Source: Bacteroidaceae bacterium
GTDB taxonomy: Bacteria; Bacteroidota; Bacteroidia; Bacteroidales; Bacteroidaceae
Assembly: GCA_024401275.1 (NCBI GenBank)
Contig: JAKSLJ010000001.1
Location: 62,001-126,000, forward strand
Direction: 5' to 3'
Length of the DNA stretch: 64,000 bases
The notes below the pieces were generated by a model, which had not been told where the DNA came from, made no database searches, and saw only the letters and a list, made by a program, of their open reading frames with translations. The position numbers were made by a program, and so were the translations under genes. Each line of letters begins with the position of its first letter. Within the stretch, counting starts at the first letter, position 1. Of the stretch, positions 1 to 8,561 are shown one piece after another.

Positions 1-313
1 TGAGCTTGCGACCGAGATTGGTAATCGTCCAGAAGAGGAACATGATACAAGCCGCACTCAGCAGCGCAGACATCGTGTTCACCATGCGGGCTACGTCAGA
101 AGGGTCGCTTGCAAACTGTGAGAACAGATTGGCAGTGAGCATGAAGAATGGTGCGCCTGGTGGGTGACCAACCTCAAGCTTGTAGCCTGTGGAGATGAAT
201 TCAGGACAGTCCCAGAAACTGGCTGTCGGTTCAATGGTGCTACAATAAACGAAGGCAGCAATCATGAATGCCACCCATCCGAAGATATTGTCCACCAGCT
301 TAAATTGTTTCAT
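1..313 (-). CDS. DUF2723 family membrane protein (N-terminal 104 residues)
   Basis: The gene begins at the ATG complementary to 311-313 and runs off the left edge, so only the N-terminus is seen. The translation starts MKQFKLVDNIFGWVAF, with a first membrane segment, then the conserved patch ASFWDCPEFI and GYKLEVGHPPGAPFF, followed by another hydrophobic stretch. This patch is the hallmark of DUF2723 proteins of Bacteroidetes, multi-pass inner-membrane proteins related to glycosyltransferases (the GT117 class). The acidic residues in WDCPEF are likely catalytic by analogy with GT-C enzymes. The gene is transcribed away from the DUF177-rpmF-fabH group and has its own promoter box at 404-411. 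The family call is firm; the substrate cannot be inferred from this fragment. Confidence 0.85.
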   Translation of the reverse strand, partial: MKQFKLVDNIFGWVAFMIAAFVYCSTIEPTASFWDCPEFISTGYKLEVGHPPGAPFFMLTANLFSQFASDPSDVARMVNTMSALLSAACIMFLFWTITNLGRKL

Positions 314-403
314 ATTGTCAGTTTTTGATTTTACGATTTGATGATTCTGCGATTTTTAATCTCTCGCTTAATCACGACGATTTAGCGCGCAAAAAATCGC
401 GTG

Positions 404-411
404 CAAAGTTA
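404..411 (-). promoter_or_regulatory. -7 box for the DUF2723 gene
   Basis: Reading the minus strand gives TAACTTTG, a match to the Bacteroidetes -7 consensus TAnnTTTG. It is about 90 bases upstream of the ATG. No clear -33 TTTG at the usual spacing was found. The predicted leader contains an imperfect GC-rich hairpin. Confidence 0.55.
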
Positions 412-505
412 CTAAATAATTGGCTGATAATGATAAACATTAATATTTTTTTGCATTTTTGTACTATTTTTTGAGATTTATTATTCCATTTCGGGAAAAA
501 GTTTG

Positions 506-513
506 TAATTTTG
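506..513 (+). promoter_or_regulatory. -7 box for the DUF177-rpmF-fabH group
   Basis: TAATTTTG matches TAnnTTTG and is followed by GCAG, as is common in this phylum. The predicted start of transcription near 520 leaves a leader of roughly 37 bases before the ATG at 557. It also argues against the upstream GTG at 524 as the start of the DUF177 protein, because that codon would be almost at the 5' end of the message. Confidence 0.6.
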
Positions 514-556
514 CAGCCCGAATGTGCGTATGGTGCACATTATATTATATAGTCAA

Positions 557-1078
557 ATGTACAATTTATCGCAGTTCATACTTGACTTTCAGAGCATCAA
601 GGAAAATGAAGAAACCTTCTCCTTCAAGCTCAACGACGACTATTTCAAGGCGATTGAAGCCACAGAGATACGAGGCGGAGAGGTTGAAACCACCGTCAAG
701 GTGAGTCGCAAAAACGGCTGTTTCGAAGTAGTTTTCCTTTCTGAAGGAACGGTAACCGTAGATTGTAGCAGATGTCTCGACCCAGTCACTCTGCCTGTCT
801 CGACTGAAGACAAACTGTACGTTAAGCTCGGCGAAGAATACCTTGACGAAGGCGACGAGATGATTTTCATTCCCGAGAGCTCGCAGAAGTACGACGCTTC
901 CTGGCATATCTACGAGTTCATCGCACTCACTATTCCGCCACAGCACTCACATCCAGAAGGCGAATGCAATCCGGATATGATGTCTTTGCTATATAATAAA
1001 AATGAAGAAGCCGACGGTGAGGCAGAGACGGACATCGATCCGCGATGGGCAGCACTCGGCAAACTTCTCGAAAAATAA
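557..1078 (+). CDS. DUF177 (YceD) family protein
   Basis: This 173-residue protein belongs to the DUF177/YceD family, which nearly always sits directly upstream of rpmF, as here. The family is linked to 23S rRNA maturation or accumulation in bacteria and plastids. A CSRC motif (VDCSRCLDP) is visible about 40% along, matching the conserved CxRCL of the family, and the C-terminus ends PRWAALGKLL as in other Bacteroidetes members. I chose the ATG at 557 (MYNLSQFILDF) rather than the upstream GTG 524 or ATG 530 because homologues begin shortly before the first beta strand and because of the promoter position. The three-gene order with rpmF and fabH supports co-transcription. Confidence 0.88.
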   Translation: MYNLSQFILDFQSIKENEETFSFKLNDDYFKAIEATEIRGGEVETTVKVSRKNGCFEVVFLSEGTVTVDCSRCLDPVTLPVSTEDKLYVKLGEEYLDEGDEMIFIPESSQKYDASWHIYEFIALTIPPQHSHPEGECNPDMMSLLYNKNEEADGEAETDIDPRWAALGKLLEK

Positions 1079-1143
1079 GTGTTAGCCGCTGATGGCAAAC
1101 ACCCCATAACCGAATAATTAATAATAAAAAAACTTAAAAGAAT

Positions 1144-1329
1144 ATGGCACATCCTAAAAGACGTCAGTCTAAAACCCGTACACTCAAGAGAAGAACTCAC
1201 GACAAGGCTACACTCCCTACACTCGCAGTATGCCCTAACTGTGGCGCATACCACATCTACCACACAGTATGTCCTACTTGCGGCTACTATCGTGGCAAGA
1301 TCGCTATCGTAGTTGATGCAGCTGAATAA
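1144..1329 (+). CDS. rpmF: 50S ribosomal protein L32
   Basis: The 61-residue product begins MAHPKRRQSKTRTLKRRTH, the classic L32 N-terminus. It carries a zinc-ribbon with two CxxC pairs (VCPNCGAYH and VCPTCGYYR), so this is the zinc-binding (C+) form of L32. It is a component of the large ribosomal subunit. It lies 65 bases after the DUF177 gene and 97 bases before fabH, the usual arrangement in which ribosome and fatty-acid synthesis genes share transcription. Confidence 0.97.
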   Translation: MAHPKRRQSKTRTLKRRTHDKATLPTLAVCPNCGAYHIYHTVCPTCGYYRGKIAIVVDAAE

Positions 1330-1383
1330 GAGTCCTAAGAGTGAAAGTGAAAAATGATAAACAAAAAGAGTTCGCCTCGTTAG

Positions 1384-1411
1384 TTTTCATTTTTCATTTT
1401 CATTTTTCATT
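1384..1411. repeat. Heptamer-like TTTTCAT repeat array
   Basis: Between rpmF and fabH the plus strand reads about four tandem TTTTCAT-like units (TTTTCATTTTTCATTTTCAT and onward). Unit length is mostly 7 with a 6-base variant. It ends just ahead of the fabH leader. It belongs to the wider set of 7-base arrays in this window. Confidence 0.6.
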
Positions 1412-1426
1412 TCCAACACATAAATT

Positions 1427-2431
1427 ATGAGCAAAATTAACGCTATAATCACTGGTATTGGCGGATACGTTCCAGAGTACATCCTCGACAACGAGGAACT
1501 CTCAAGAATGGTTGACACCAATGACGAGTGGATTATGACGCGTGTAGGTATCAAAGAGCGCCGAATCCTCAAAGAAGAAGGACTCGGCACATCTTATATG
1601 GCACGCAAGGCAGCGAAGCAGCTTATCCAGAAGACTGGTGTTGATCCAGATTCTATCGACGCTCTCATCGTTACCACATCTACTGCCGACTATAAGTTCC
1701 CTTCAACAGCATCCATCGTTGTCGGAAAGCTTGGCCTCAAGAACGCCATGGCTTTCGACTTCTGGGCAGCCTGCTCGGGATTCCTCTACACGCTTGACGT
1801 AGCAGCCTCAATGATTCAGAGCGGTCGCTACAAGAAGATTATCGTTATCGGTGCCGACAAGATGTCGTCTGTAGTTGACTATACTGACCGCGCTACTTGT
1901 CCGCTCTTCGGTGATGGCGCTGCTGCCGTACTAGTTGAGGGTACAGAAGAGGAGAACATCGGTGTTCTCGACCACCACTTCCGCACAGACGGTGCCGGAC
2001 TTCCATTCCTCCACCTCAAGGCTGGCGGTTCTGTATGCCCTGCTACTCACTTCACTGTTGACCACCGCATGCACTACCTCTATCAGGAAGGTCGCACCGT
2101 ATATCGCTACGCTGTATCTTCAATGAGTGAGGACTGCGCAATCATTGCAGAGCGCAACAACCTCGACGAAAGCAACATCCGCTACGTTGTACCTCATCAG
2201 GCTAACATGCGTATCATCGAAGCTGTTGCAAAGCGCATGAAGCTCAGCATGGATCATGTAATGGTAAATATTGAGCATTTCGGTAACACATCAGCCGCTA
2301 CTATCCCACTCGCACTCTGGGAGAACGAGAAGAACCTGAAGAAGGGCGACAATCTCATCCTCACAGCCTTCGGTGCAGGCTTCGTTCACGGAGCTTCATA
2401 CCTTAAGTGGGCTTACGATGGCGACAAGTAA
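1427..2431 (+). CDS. fabH: 3-oxoacyl-ACP synthase III (KAS III)
   Basis: This 334-residue enzyme condenses an acyl-CoA primer with malonyl-ACP to start fatty-acid synthesis. The catalytic triad is intact: Cys116 in AACSGF, His257 in VPHQAN and Asn287 in HFGNTSAA. Length is normal for the family and the ATG gives the expected N-terminus ([17 protein letters not shown]). It is the last gene of the DUF177-rpmF-fabH group and is followed by a hairpin terminator. The last 78 bases of the gene plus 9 bases after the stop are repeated exactly about 6.36 kb downstream (8710-8796), which marks this 3' end as a recombination or integration site. The resident gene itself is complete. Confidence 0.96.
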   Translation: MSKINAIITGIGGYVPEYILDNEELSRMVDTNDEWIMTRVGIKERRILKEEGLGTSYMARKAAKQLIQKTGVDPDSIDALIVTTSTADYKFPSTASIVVGKLGLKNAMAFDFWAACSGFLYTLDVAASMIQSGRYKKIIVIGADKMSSVVDYTDRATCPLFGDGAAAVLVEGTEEENIGVLDHHFRTDGAGLPFLHLKAGGSVCPATHFTVDHRMHYLYQEGRTVYRYAVSSMSEDCAIIAERNNLDESNIRYVVPHQANMRIIEAVAKRMKLSMDHVMVNIEHFGNTSAATIPLALWENEKNLKKGDNLILTAFGAGFVHGASYLKWAYDGDK

Positions 2432-2440
2432 ATTTGATCA
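2354..2440. repeat. Left copy of 87-bp direct repeat (fabH 3' end)
   Basis: By eye this stretch is identical over 87 bases to 8710-8796. It covers the last 26 codons of fabH, including the stop, and the first 9 bases after it. Similarity continues more loosely into the terminator on both sides, since both copies are followed by a GGCAAG/CTTGCC hairpin and a T tract. The arrangement resembles the att-site direct repeats left by elements that integrate into gene 3' ends while restoring the gene. Confidence 0.9.
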
Positions 2441-2477
2441 GGTATATAATCTCCCCCGTTTTATGTATGTAAATAAA

Positions 2478-2512
2478 GGCAAGTGCTATTGGTTAGTGCT
2501 TGCCTTTTTTTC
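2478..2512 (+). terminator. fabH terminator
   Basis: GGCAAG(TGCT) pairs with (AGTG)CTTGCC with two G-U pairs, followed by a run of seven T. It follows the fabH stop by about 45 bases and sits just before the convergent regulator gene. Confidence 0.85.
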
Positions 2513-2530
2513 TTCGTATGTTCCTGTAAT

Positions 2531-4327
2531 TCAATACAGCAGCATGATTCGCTTGTCGAAGTCCGCGGCTTTTCCGTCTATTCCGTAGATTCTCTTGAGA
2601 AGGCGGCTGCGAATATGGCTGATATCTGGAAATTTGCAGTCCATTATCGTAGCAATTTCGCCAGGCTTGAACCTTAAGCGCGAGAGAATACAAATTCGGA
2701 GTTCTCGGTCTGTCACATGGTATTTGTGGAGCAAAATGTACATCTGTGGAAGGTTGTTTTTTGCGAATCTTACAAGTTTCCTCCACTGTTTCTCAGTAGG
2801 ATGCTCCCTGACTTGTAATGTGAAATATTCAAACTCTGCCCTTATTTGTGATGACTGAATCTCGTCCTCTAAAGCAGCGTTATTCTTTATGTTCAGCTTC
2901 TGTTCATAGTGTGTCACACGGTCTTGCAGTTCACTGATGGACAGTTCCTTCTTGGCAATCTCATCGTCAAGTTCCATACGCTTTCGCTCAAAGATGAGAT
3001 CCTTGTTTTCCAATAGAGACTCCTTCTCTTCTAACAGAGCGTACATCTCCTCCATCTCGTTTTGCAGTAATCGTTTTTCCATTTCATATCGTTCTGTTGT
3101 CTGTGACAATTTCCATTCGTTCTGTCTTTCTATTCTTCTGTGTATATATACAGAAACTCCCACTATACATATTATTATAACAATGGCACCCATAAGCCAC
3201 CATTGCATTACAACGATGTCATCCGATTTCTTCTTTGCTTCTTCTTGATATCTTTCATAGTTGTAAGAAGCCTCTTGACGCAGAAGGGCCTCAGCGGCGT
3301 CCAACTGATACAAAGAGTCGTTCATTTCGTAAGTCAACATCGCGTATTTTGCGGTTGAGTCAGCCTTTCCAATCTTGTTGTAAAGCAAACTCAGACCTCT
3401 ACATGCCATTATTTTCATGTTCAAGTCTTTTGCAAAAGAACTGCATTTCATGAAATGATGCTTTGCAGAATCCGCTTCATCAGCATAAACAAAGTATAAA
3501 CCTTTGAGATAGTGATAAGATTCATATCCTGGGATAATTTCCCCATTAACGAAATGACCGGATTGCTGTTCATATAACTCCAAGTCATGTTTCGCTTTTT
3601 CTATTTGTCCAGTAACTAAATAGCTTTTTATGGTATTTATACTTATTTGCGCGACGTTCTGTGTGTATCCTAAATCCTTAAACTTTCTGCTTGCTTCATT
3701 ATTATGATATATAGCAGAATCGTGATTGTTGACAAGGGCAAAAGCCAAAGCTTTCAAACTGACATCAATGATAGCAGTTACCGTATCACCAGCAAGCATT
3801 GCGTAGTGTCCTGCTTTGTCAAGCTCTTTCAGTTCCTGTTCAACTAAAGCTTGATTATGTAGTATTTCCGCTTTTTGTGCGTGTATTCTATTTAGCATTA
3901 AATAAGATTTCTTATTTTGAGCATTGTATTCTATGGCTTTATCAAAGAAATGGAAGGCTTTCGGCGCATCCTTCAAGTCGCGATAAACGCATCCCATAAG
4001 ATAGTTTGCCATCATCCTTTCTTCATCTGTTCCATGACTGTCATAGTATTCCACCACATCTTTCATCACACTGTCATTTGTGAAGTCTATGTACGCCTTA
4101 TTCATAGCTTTGGCACAAAGCAAATGATATCGCATTTTTTGTTTCTTTGGCATGGACATAACTTTGCAGGAGATGCTGTCAAGCATACTGAAGGAAATGG
4201 TGGCAGAGTCTTGATTGTTCTCCATAATCTCGTCAGCATGCTGCATAACTTTCTCACAATCGGAGTCAATCTGATTGCAACAAGCCATGGAGAAACAAAG
4301 AATCAAGTATAGTAGATATTTGTTCAT
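2531..4327 (-). CDS. TPR-transmembrane-HTH regulator lipoprotein
   Basis: This 598-residue protein has an N-terminal signal with a possible lipobox (FSMACCNQ), then a long alpha-helical region of tetratricopeptide-like repeats to about residue 360 (for example AFHFFDKAIEYNA). A transmembrane segment follows (WWLMGAIVIIICIVGVSVYI), then a charged coiled coil, and a C-terminal region (YHVTDRELRICILSRLRF) resembling a LuxR-like helix-turn-helix. Proteins of this layout are common in Bacteroides and Prevotella and are thought to sense a surface signal and act on transcription, but targets are seldom known. It converges on fabH and has a good promoter at 4347-4378. It is the first gene inside the fabH-repeat island. 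Confidence 0.8.
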   Translation of the reverse strand: MNKYLLYLILCFSMACCNQIDSDCEKVMQHADEIMENNQDSATISFSMLDSISCKVMSMPKKQKMRYHLLCAKAMNKAYIDFTNDSVMKDVVEYYDSHGTDEERMMANYLMGCVYRDLKDAPKAFHFFDKAIEYNAQNKKSYLMLNRIHAQKAEILHNQALVEQELKELDKAGHYAMLAGDTVTAIIDVSLKALAFALVNNHDSAIYHNNEASRKFKDLGYTQNVAQISINTIKSYLVTGQIEKAKHDLELYEQQSGHFVNGEIIPGYESYHYLKGLYFVYADEADSAKHHFMKCSSFAKDLNMKIMACRGLSLLYNKIGKADSTAKYAMLTYEMNDSLYQLDAAEALLRQEASYNYERYQEEAKKKSDDIVVMQWWLMGAIVIIICIVGVSVYIHRRIERQNEWKLSQTTERYEMEKRLLQNEMEEMYALLEEKESLLENKDLIFERKRMELDDEIAKKELSISELQDRVTHYEQKLNIKNNAALEDEIQSSQIRAEFEYFTLQVREHPTEKQWRKLVRFAKNNLPQMYILLHKYHVTDRELRICILSRLRFKPGEIATIMDCKFPDISHIRSRLLKRIYGIDGKAADFDKRIMLLY

Positions 4328-4346
4328 AACAAAACGTTTTAAAGCG

Positions 4347-4378
4347 CAAAGTTATACTTTTTGACTCTAATCCCCAAA
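4347..4378 (-). promoter_or_regulatory. Promoter of the TPR/HTH regulator
   Basis: On the minus strand TTTG (4375-4378), a 20-base spacer and TAACTTTG (4347-4354) fit the Bacteroidetes consensus. The predicted leader is about 15 bases. Confidence 0.7.
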
Positions 4379-4494
4379 TTTTACGTCAGAAAATAATTGT
4401 CTGGAATCACGAAACAAATCGTTCAATGTGCTGAATATCAAACGAATACTTTAATTCTGTGACAATTATTGGCAATTCTTATCAACGATTTTTC

Positions 4495-4525
4495 TTGCAG
4501 AAATGCAGCTTCCTCTATACTTTTG
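4495..4525 (+). promoter_or_regulatory. Promoter ahead of the DUF3244/C10 remnant
   Basis: TTG at 4495-4497, a 20-base spacer and TACTTTTG at 4518-4525, followed by CAGC. The promoter looks intact although the gene it serves is broken. Confidence 0.6.
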
Positions 4526-4565
4526 CAGCGAGTTTAATCACATTGAATCATTAATATTTCACTTT

Positions 4566-4898
4566 ATGAAGAAACTAATTATTACGTTGTTTGTGTTACT
4601 TTTTAATGTCGCAAGCACATTCGCTATTGAGCCATCCCTTCCATCTGGAGGAATTGATGTCAGTTTATCTGTATGTTATGAGAAACCCACTACAGGCAAA
4701 CCAATCTCTCGTATACCGATGCGCAGACCGATAATCAATGTTACCGAGAGTGTTATCACAGTTCCAGAGAACCTTATAGGCTATGAGTTGGAAATTCTTT
4801 CCGATGGTATGCCTATCTATTCTGGAGTTGTCACTTCAACAGAGATCCTGCTTCCTGAGGCATTGCAGGTTGTTCAATTGTTGCTATGGCGCAGATAA
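4566..4898 (+). pseudogene. DUF3244-like secreted protein, 3' end lost by junction with C10 peptidase
   Basis: Starting at ATG 4566 the frame encodes a signal peptide (MKKLIITLFVLLFNVASTFA) and about 85 residues typical of small Bacteroidetes DUF3244 proteins: RRPIINVTESVITVPENL, then YELEILSDGMPIYSGVV and a final TEILLPEAL. The family normally continues with a short beta-strand ending after an ILP-like motif. Here the frame instead runs out of phase into sequence that, in another frame, encodes the active-site Cys of a C10 peptidase. The last residues (QVVQLLLWRR) are therefore junk. The most economical reading is a deletion that joined the DUF3244 gene to the middle of a neighbouring protease gene. 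Confidence 0.65.
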
Positions 4899-5267
4899 TG
4901 TCATATTTTGAACGTCCAATAGGAACAACTATAACGTTTGACGGTGCTCCATGTTCATATATATCAATTGACTGGAACGATATAAAAGCTCATAAGGGAA
5001 AGCATAGTTATTTCTCATGCACAGCAAGCGCACAGGCAGAAACGAACCTTTCTTTACATCTGGACATGTATTCTTGATGAGCGGGAAGAAAAGACTTACC
5101 TTCATATAAATTGGGGGTGGCATGGAGACTGTAATGGTTATTTCTCAAAGGGGGTGTTTGATGCACGCTATGCAAATCATTATGATTACTCTAACACAAA
5201 TAATAATATATCTTCTTCAACTTTTAATTTCACAAATAATCTTAAATACTTTACTGTAAGATGCTAA
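4859..5267 (+). pseudogene. C10 family cysteine peptidase remnant (streptopain/interpain type)
   Basis: The hallmarks of a C10 peptidase survive in three different frames. At 4859 the frame reads GIAGCSIVAMAQIMSYFE, matching the active-site motif GCxATAxAQIM, with the Cys codon at 4871-4873. At about 5053 another frame reads FTSGHVF, matching the catalytic His motif (His codon 5065-5067). From 5061 a third frame reads to the stop at 5265-5267 and contains LHINWGWHGDCNGYF, the conserved NWGW motif near the C-terminus. Cys and His are about 65 codons apart; in SpeB-like enzymes the distance is about 150, so there is an internal deletion plus at least two frameshifts. The prodomain is missing. 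It cannot make an active enzyme. Confidence 0.85.
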
Positions 5268-5293
5268 TTGGTAATAACACAAACACATTAACA

Positions 5294-6535
5294 ATGAACC
5301 GATTCAGACTCATTCTTCTTTCTCTCTTCGCCATTGCTGCCTGCGTGTCTTGCAGCAATGATGATGAAGAAGAAGTGAACTACGCAAAGAAGTACAATAT
5401 CGTGCTCAACGATAGACAGAAGGTACTCAGAGACAGTCTCAATTTCTTTGCCGGCGACTTTTATAAAGCCCTCTGTAAGAATGTAAAGGCTGACAATTTT
5501 GTAATCTCTCCTCTCAGCGCAAGCATTGCCCTCTCCATGCTTGCAAATGGAGCCTCGGAGGAAGCTAAAGCTGAAATCTTGGAGGCATTAGACATGAAGG
5601 GCATCTCCATTGCCGAGTTGAACGAATATAACAAACTCTTCGTGGAGAATCTTCCGAAGATGGCTACAAAAGCCTCTCTGTCTATGGGAAACCTACTCTG
5701 GCTGCAGAACACAATCAAGCCACAGACTTCATTCGTCAGCGCAATGCAGCAGTCGTATAATTCCGAAGTATTGACAACGGATAAAGACAAAGGTATTGTT
5801 GCCGTGAACGAGTGGATAAGTAAGGCTACGAATGGCAATATTCCGCAAGTGCTCCCAGAAAACGATATAATCAAGTTAAAGAACTTTGCCTTGGTGAATA
5901 CCCTTACATTCCACGGACAGTGGACATATCCGTATGACGAGAAGGACACAAAGGACGAGCAGTTTACTAACGCTGACGGCAGCAAGTCAACCGTCCGAAT
6001 GATGAACCAGAGAAAGACTTTCGCCTACTATGAGACTGCGAATATAGCGGTGGTTGAGTTTCCTTACGGAGACCGAAATGAAGGATACTATCCTTTCGTT
6101 CTGTCTGTTGCTCTACCAGAGGAAAACGTGCCGTTGGACGAATGTATGGAAGAGATGCTAAAAATGGACATCTCCAATGAGCGCAAGGCTAAATCGCTGA
6201 AGGTGAAAATGCCAAAGGTGAACTTCGCCAACTATATTGATTTGGTGTCAACATTCCAGTCTATGGGCATAAAGAGCATCTTTTCTGAAGGTAACCTGAA
6301 AGGCATTGCCGATACGGAAGAGCCATTGACGTTGAGACTTGCCCAGCAGTCGGCAGTGCTTAAGTTTGACGAAAAGGGAACCATAGCAAGTGCAGCTACA
6401 ATGTATGATGATGTCGCTACTCTCAACAGTGGCATAACCAACGGCGAGTTTTTCATTGACCATCCATTCGTCTTCACCATCAAGGCTAAGGATTCAAACG
6501 TGGTCCTCTTCATGGGGAAAGTGACTAAGTTGTAG
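5294..6535 (+). CDS. Serpin-family protease inhibitor, lipoprotein
   Basis: Starting at ATG 5294 the protein has 413 residues, with a lipoprotein signal (LFAIAACVSCSNDD; lipid on the Cys). The rest is a full-length serpin: NFVISPLSASIALSMLANGA (helix B region), NTLTFHGQW (strand 3A) and the C-terminal IDHPFVFTIKAKDSNVVLFMGKV. The hinge DEKGTIASAAT has the small residues needed for loop insertion, so it should be inhibitory. Counting from the hinge suggests P1-P1' near Thr-Leu in DDVATLNSG, but this is only an estimate. Bacteroidetes serpins such as miropin of Tannerella inhibit a broad range of proteases. It lies 27 bases after the C10 peptidase remnant, suggesting a former protease-inhibitor pair or protection of the cell surface from host or neighbour proteases. 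The upstream in-frame ATG 5261 would spoil the signal peptide. Confidence 0.93.
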   Translation: MNRFRLILLSLFAIAACVSCSNDDEEEVNYAKKYNIVLNDRQKVLRDSLNFFAGDFYKALCKNVKADNFVISPLSASIALSMLANGASEEAKAEILEALDMKGISIAELNEYNKLFVENLPKMATKASLSMGNLLWLQNTIKPQTSFVSAMQQSYNSEVLTTDKDKGIVAVNEWISKATNGNIPQVLPENDIIKLKNFALVNTLTFHGQWTYPYDEKDTKDEQFTNADGSKSTVRMMNQRKTFAYYETANIAVVEFPYGDRNEGYYPFVLSVALPEENVPLDECMEEMLKMDISNERKAKSLKVKMPKVNFANYIDLVSTFQSMGIKSIFSEGNLKGIADTEEPLTLRLAQQSAVLKFDEKGTIASAATMYDDVATLNSGITNGEFFIDHPFVFTIKAKDSNVVLFMGKVTKL

Positions 6536-6575
6536 TATGGCAACTCTGTTACACCTATTATAACATTCAATTCTT

Positions 6576-7950
6576 ATGCATGTAAAGAAACTTTTGGCGA
6601 CCTTGCTTCTAATTGGAGGAAGTTTAGGCCTATCTACGATTTCCTCACAAACAATGATAGATTTCAGCCACAATTCCATGAGAACAGGAGATGTGGTGAA
6701 GACTTACAAAATAACTACAGATAATATCTGGAACTTGTCGCAGTCTGAAAAATGTGGAGAGGTGCTCTATGAAAGTTATGAGGATTTCAAGACCGATACA
6801 ATAACCCAACTGTTCAATGGGAGACCCCACCTACAACAATGCGTGGAACTTCAAGGACGGTGCAGATAGCGATTTTGAGTACGAATATGACGAAAATGGC
6901 AACCTGACGAAAGATTTAAACAAAAACATTTCGTCAATTCAATACAATTCCCTAAATTTGCCGACGCAAATCCTCTTTGCGGATGGCAACGCAATCCGTT
7001 ACACGTACAGTGCCGACGGACGCAAACTCAGGGCTGTGTACACCACCGCAATGCCTGCCACGACGAAGACCATCGACTACTGTGGCAACTTGATCTTTGA
7101 AAACGGCACTCTCAAACAGATACTTGTAGAAGGTGGCTATATTATGATGGACGACTGGAGCCACCCTTACTGCTTTTACATAAAGGATCATCTTGGTAAC
7201 AACCGCATGGTTGTCAACCAAAGAGGAACAGTAGATCAGGTAAACAACTACTATCCTTACGGTGGTCTGATGGCAAACAGCACTGGCTGGAACACTCAGC
7301 GCTACAAGTACAACGGCAAGGAACTCGACCGCATGCACGGACTCGACTGGTACGACTACGGCGCAAGGTGGCAGGATGCTGCTATCGGCGGTAGATGGCA
7401 CGCCATGGATCCTCTGTGTGAGAAATATTATAATATTAGTCCGTATGTGTATTGTGCGGATAATCCTGTGAGATTTATTGATCCAGATGGAATGAAATTA
7501 ATGCGACCAAAAGGAGGCGAGAATTTCAAAACAATAGGATTACTCTCAATTATTGGAGGAACACTAATGATGGCTGGTGGCGCTGTGTATTCCGTTGTCA
7601 CTGAAGGAGGAGGTTTTGTGGTTGGAGGTGGACAACTTATTTCCACAGGATATGTTACTATCAAAGCAGGTTTAGCGACATACGGTACTGGGGTTGCAAT
7701 TGATGCAGCTGAAAGTATAAGCAAACCTAATCCAATTAACATAAAAAACTCTAAACAAGAAGCTCATGGCAACCATAAAGCACAAGGTCAGAAGAATCGC
7801 AATCCAGATAAAGGATACAATTCCACAGAATCTGAACATAAAAAAAATGCTCGCTCTTCTACTAAAGAAAAACATGAAAAAGGTCTAGGAAGGAAATCTA
7901 AGGATAAAGGTAATGAAAAAGGAGATGAAAGACGTCCATATCGTAGATAA
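6576..7950 (+). pseudogene. RHS-repeat protein, internally deleted, with variable C-terminal tail
   Basis: ATG 6576 starts a secreted N-terminus (signal VKKLLATLLLIGGSLGLS) of about 80 residues that ends at a frame break near 6815. The other frame (open from 6817 to the stop at 7950) enters an RHS core in mid-protein: FEYEYDENGNLTKDLNK, then DHLGNNRMVVN, YNGKELDRMHGLDWYDYGAR and the core end NPVRFIDPDGM. RHS proteins of Bacteroidetes are usually over 1000 residues, so most of the repeats have been lost. After DPDGM comes a Gly-rich hydrophobic stretch and a 45-residue very basic tail (STKEKHEKGLGRKSKDKG, then EKGDERR), of a kind seen at the ends of polymorphic toxins. The C-terminal frame may still be expressed only if it has its own start. 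The next gene may be an immunity gene. Confidence 0.75.
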
Positions 7951-8016
7951 CATAAAAACAAGATAAAGCATTATCATTAGATTTTTACTGAAGTGATAAT
8001 AAGATAATACAGGACA

Positions 8017-8550
8017 ATGAAGTTATTAGAATTAAAAATTAGACGTTTTAAGGAACCTATAACAGGAATCCTTTTAAAGCAGGGAACACATTGGTACCTA
8101 GCAAAACAGAATGTTGTGGATTATATGTTGGACGGTTTCATATACATAAACAGACATTTTGTTGTGTATGAAAACGAGATACACAGGGATACAACCTTAT
8201 ATAAGATATTGTCATTAAAAAACGAGGCAAAGAAAGATCTGTATATTTATAACGATTCTATTTTGAATGGTTATGACTCGTTTTTTTCTTTCTTGAAGAC
8301 CAATCAAATATTGGTAGCAGTATGTTTGCATAATGAAGATGTAATATATGTTGGAAAAATAATGGATGTTGGTTCCATGGCATTCATACTATCATCATAT
8401 GATACAGATCTTAATGAAAGAGGTACGATGAAGATACCTTTTTACAAGGTGAGATATATACAAATGCATACAGACTATTTGGATTCCCTAAACTTGCTTT
8501 TGGAAAATAGGAATAATAGGGATGGTTCTGTGGCATCTTCCGTAAAATAG
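8017..8550 (+). CDS. Small AT-rich gene after RHS; possible immunity protein
   Basis: This 177-residue cytoplasmic protein has no signal peptide or membrane segment. Its central and C-terminal part (LVAVCLHNEDVIYVGKIMD, then IPFYKVRYIQMHTDYLDSLN) looks like a small beta-barrel followed by a helix, reminiscent of Sm/PRC-barrel-like proteins that regulate or neutralise partners. I do not recognise a named family. It starts 66 bases after the RHS tail, on the same strand, and its base composition is clearly more AT-rich than the housekeeping genes around the island. Position makes an immunity role plausible, but this is inference only. It is directly followed by the inverted-repeat element at 8562-8710. 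Confidence 0.7.
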   Translation: MKLLELKIRRFKEPITGILLKQGTHWYLAKQNVVDYMLDGFIYINRHFVVYENEIHRDTTLYKILSLKNEAKKDLYIYNDSILNGYDSFFSFLKTNQILVAVCLHNEDVIYVGKIMDVGSMAFILSSYDTDLNERGTMKIPFYKVRYIQMHTDYLDSLNLLLENRNNRDGSVASSVK

Positions 8551-8561
8551 ACACAGTAAAT

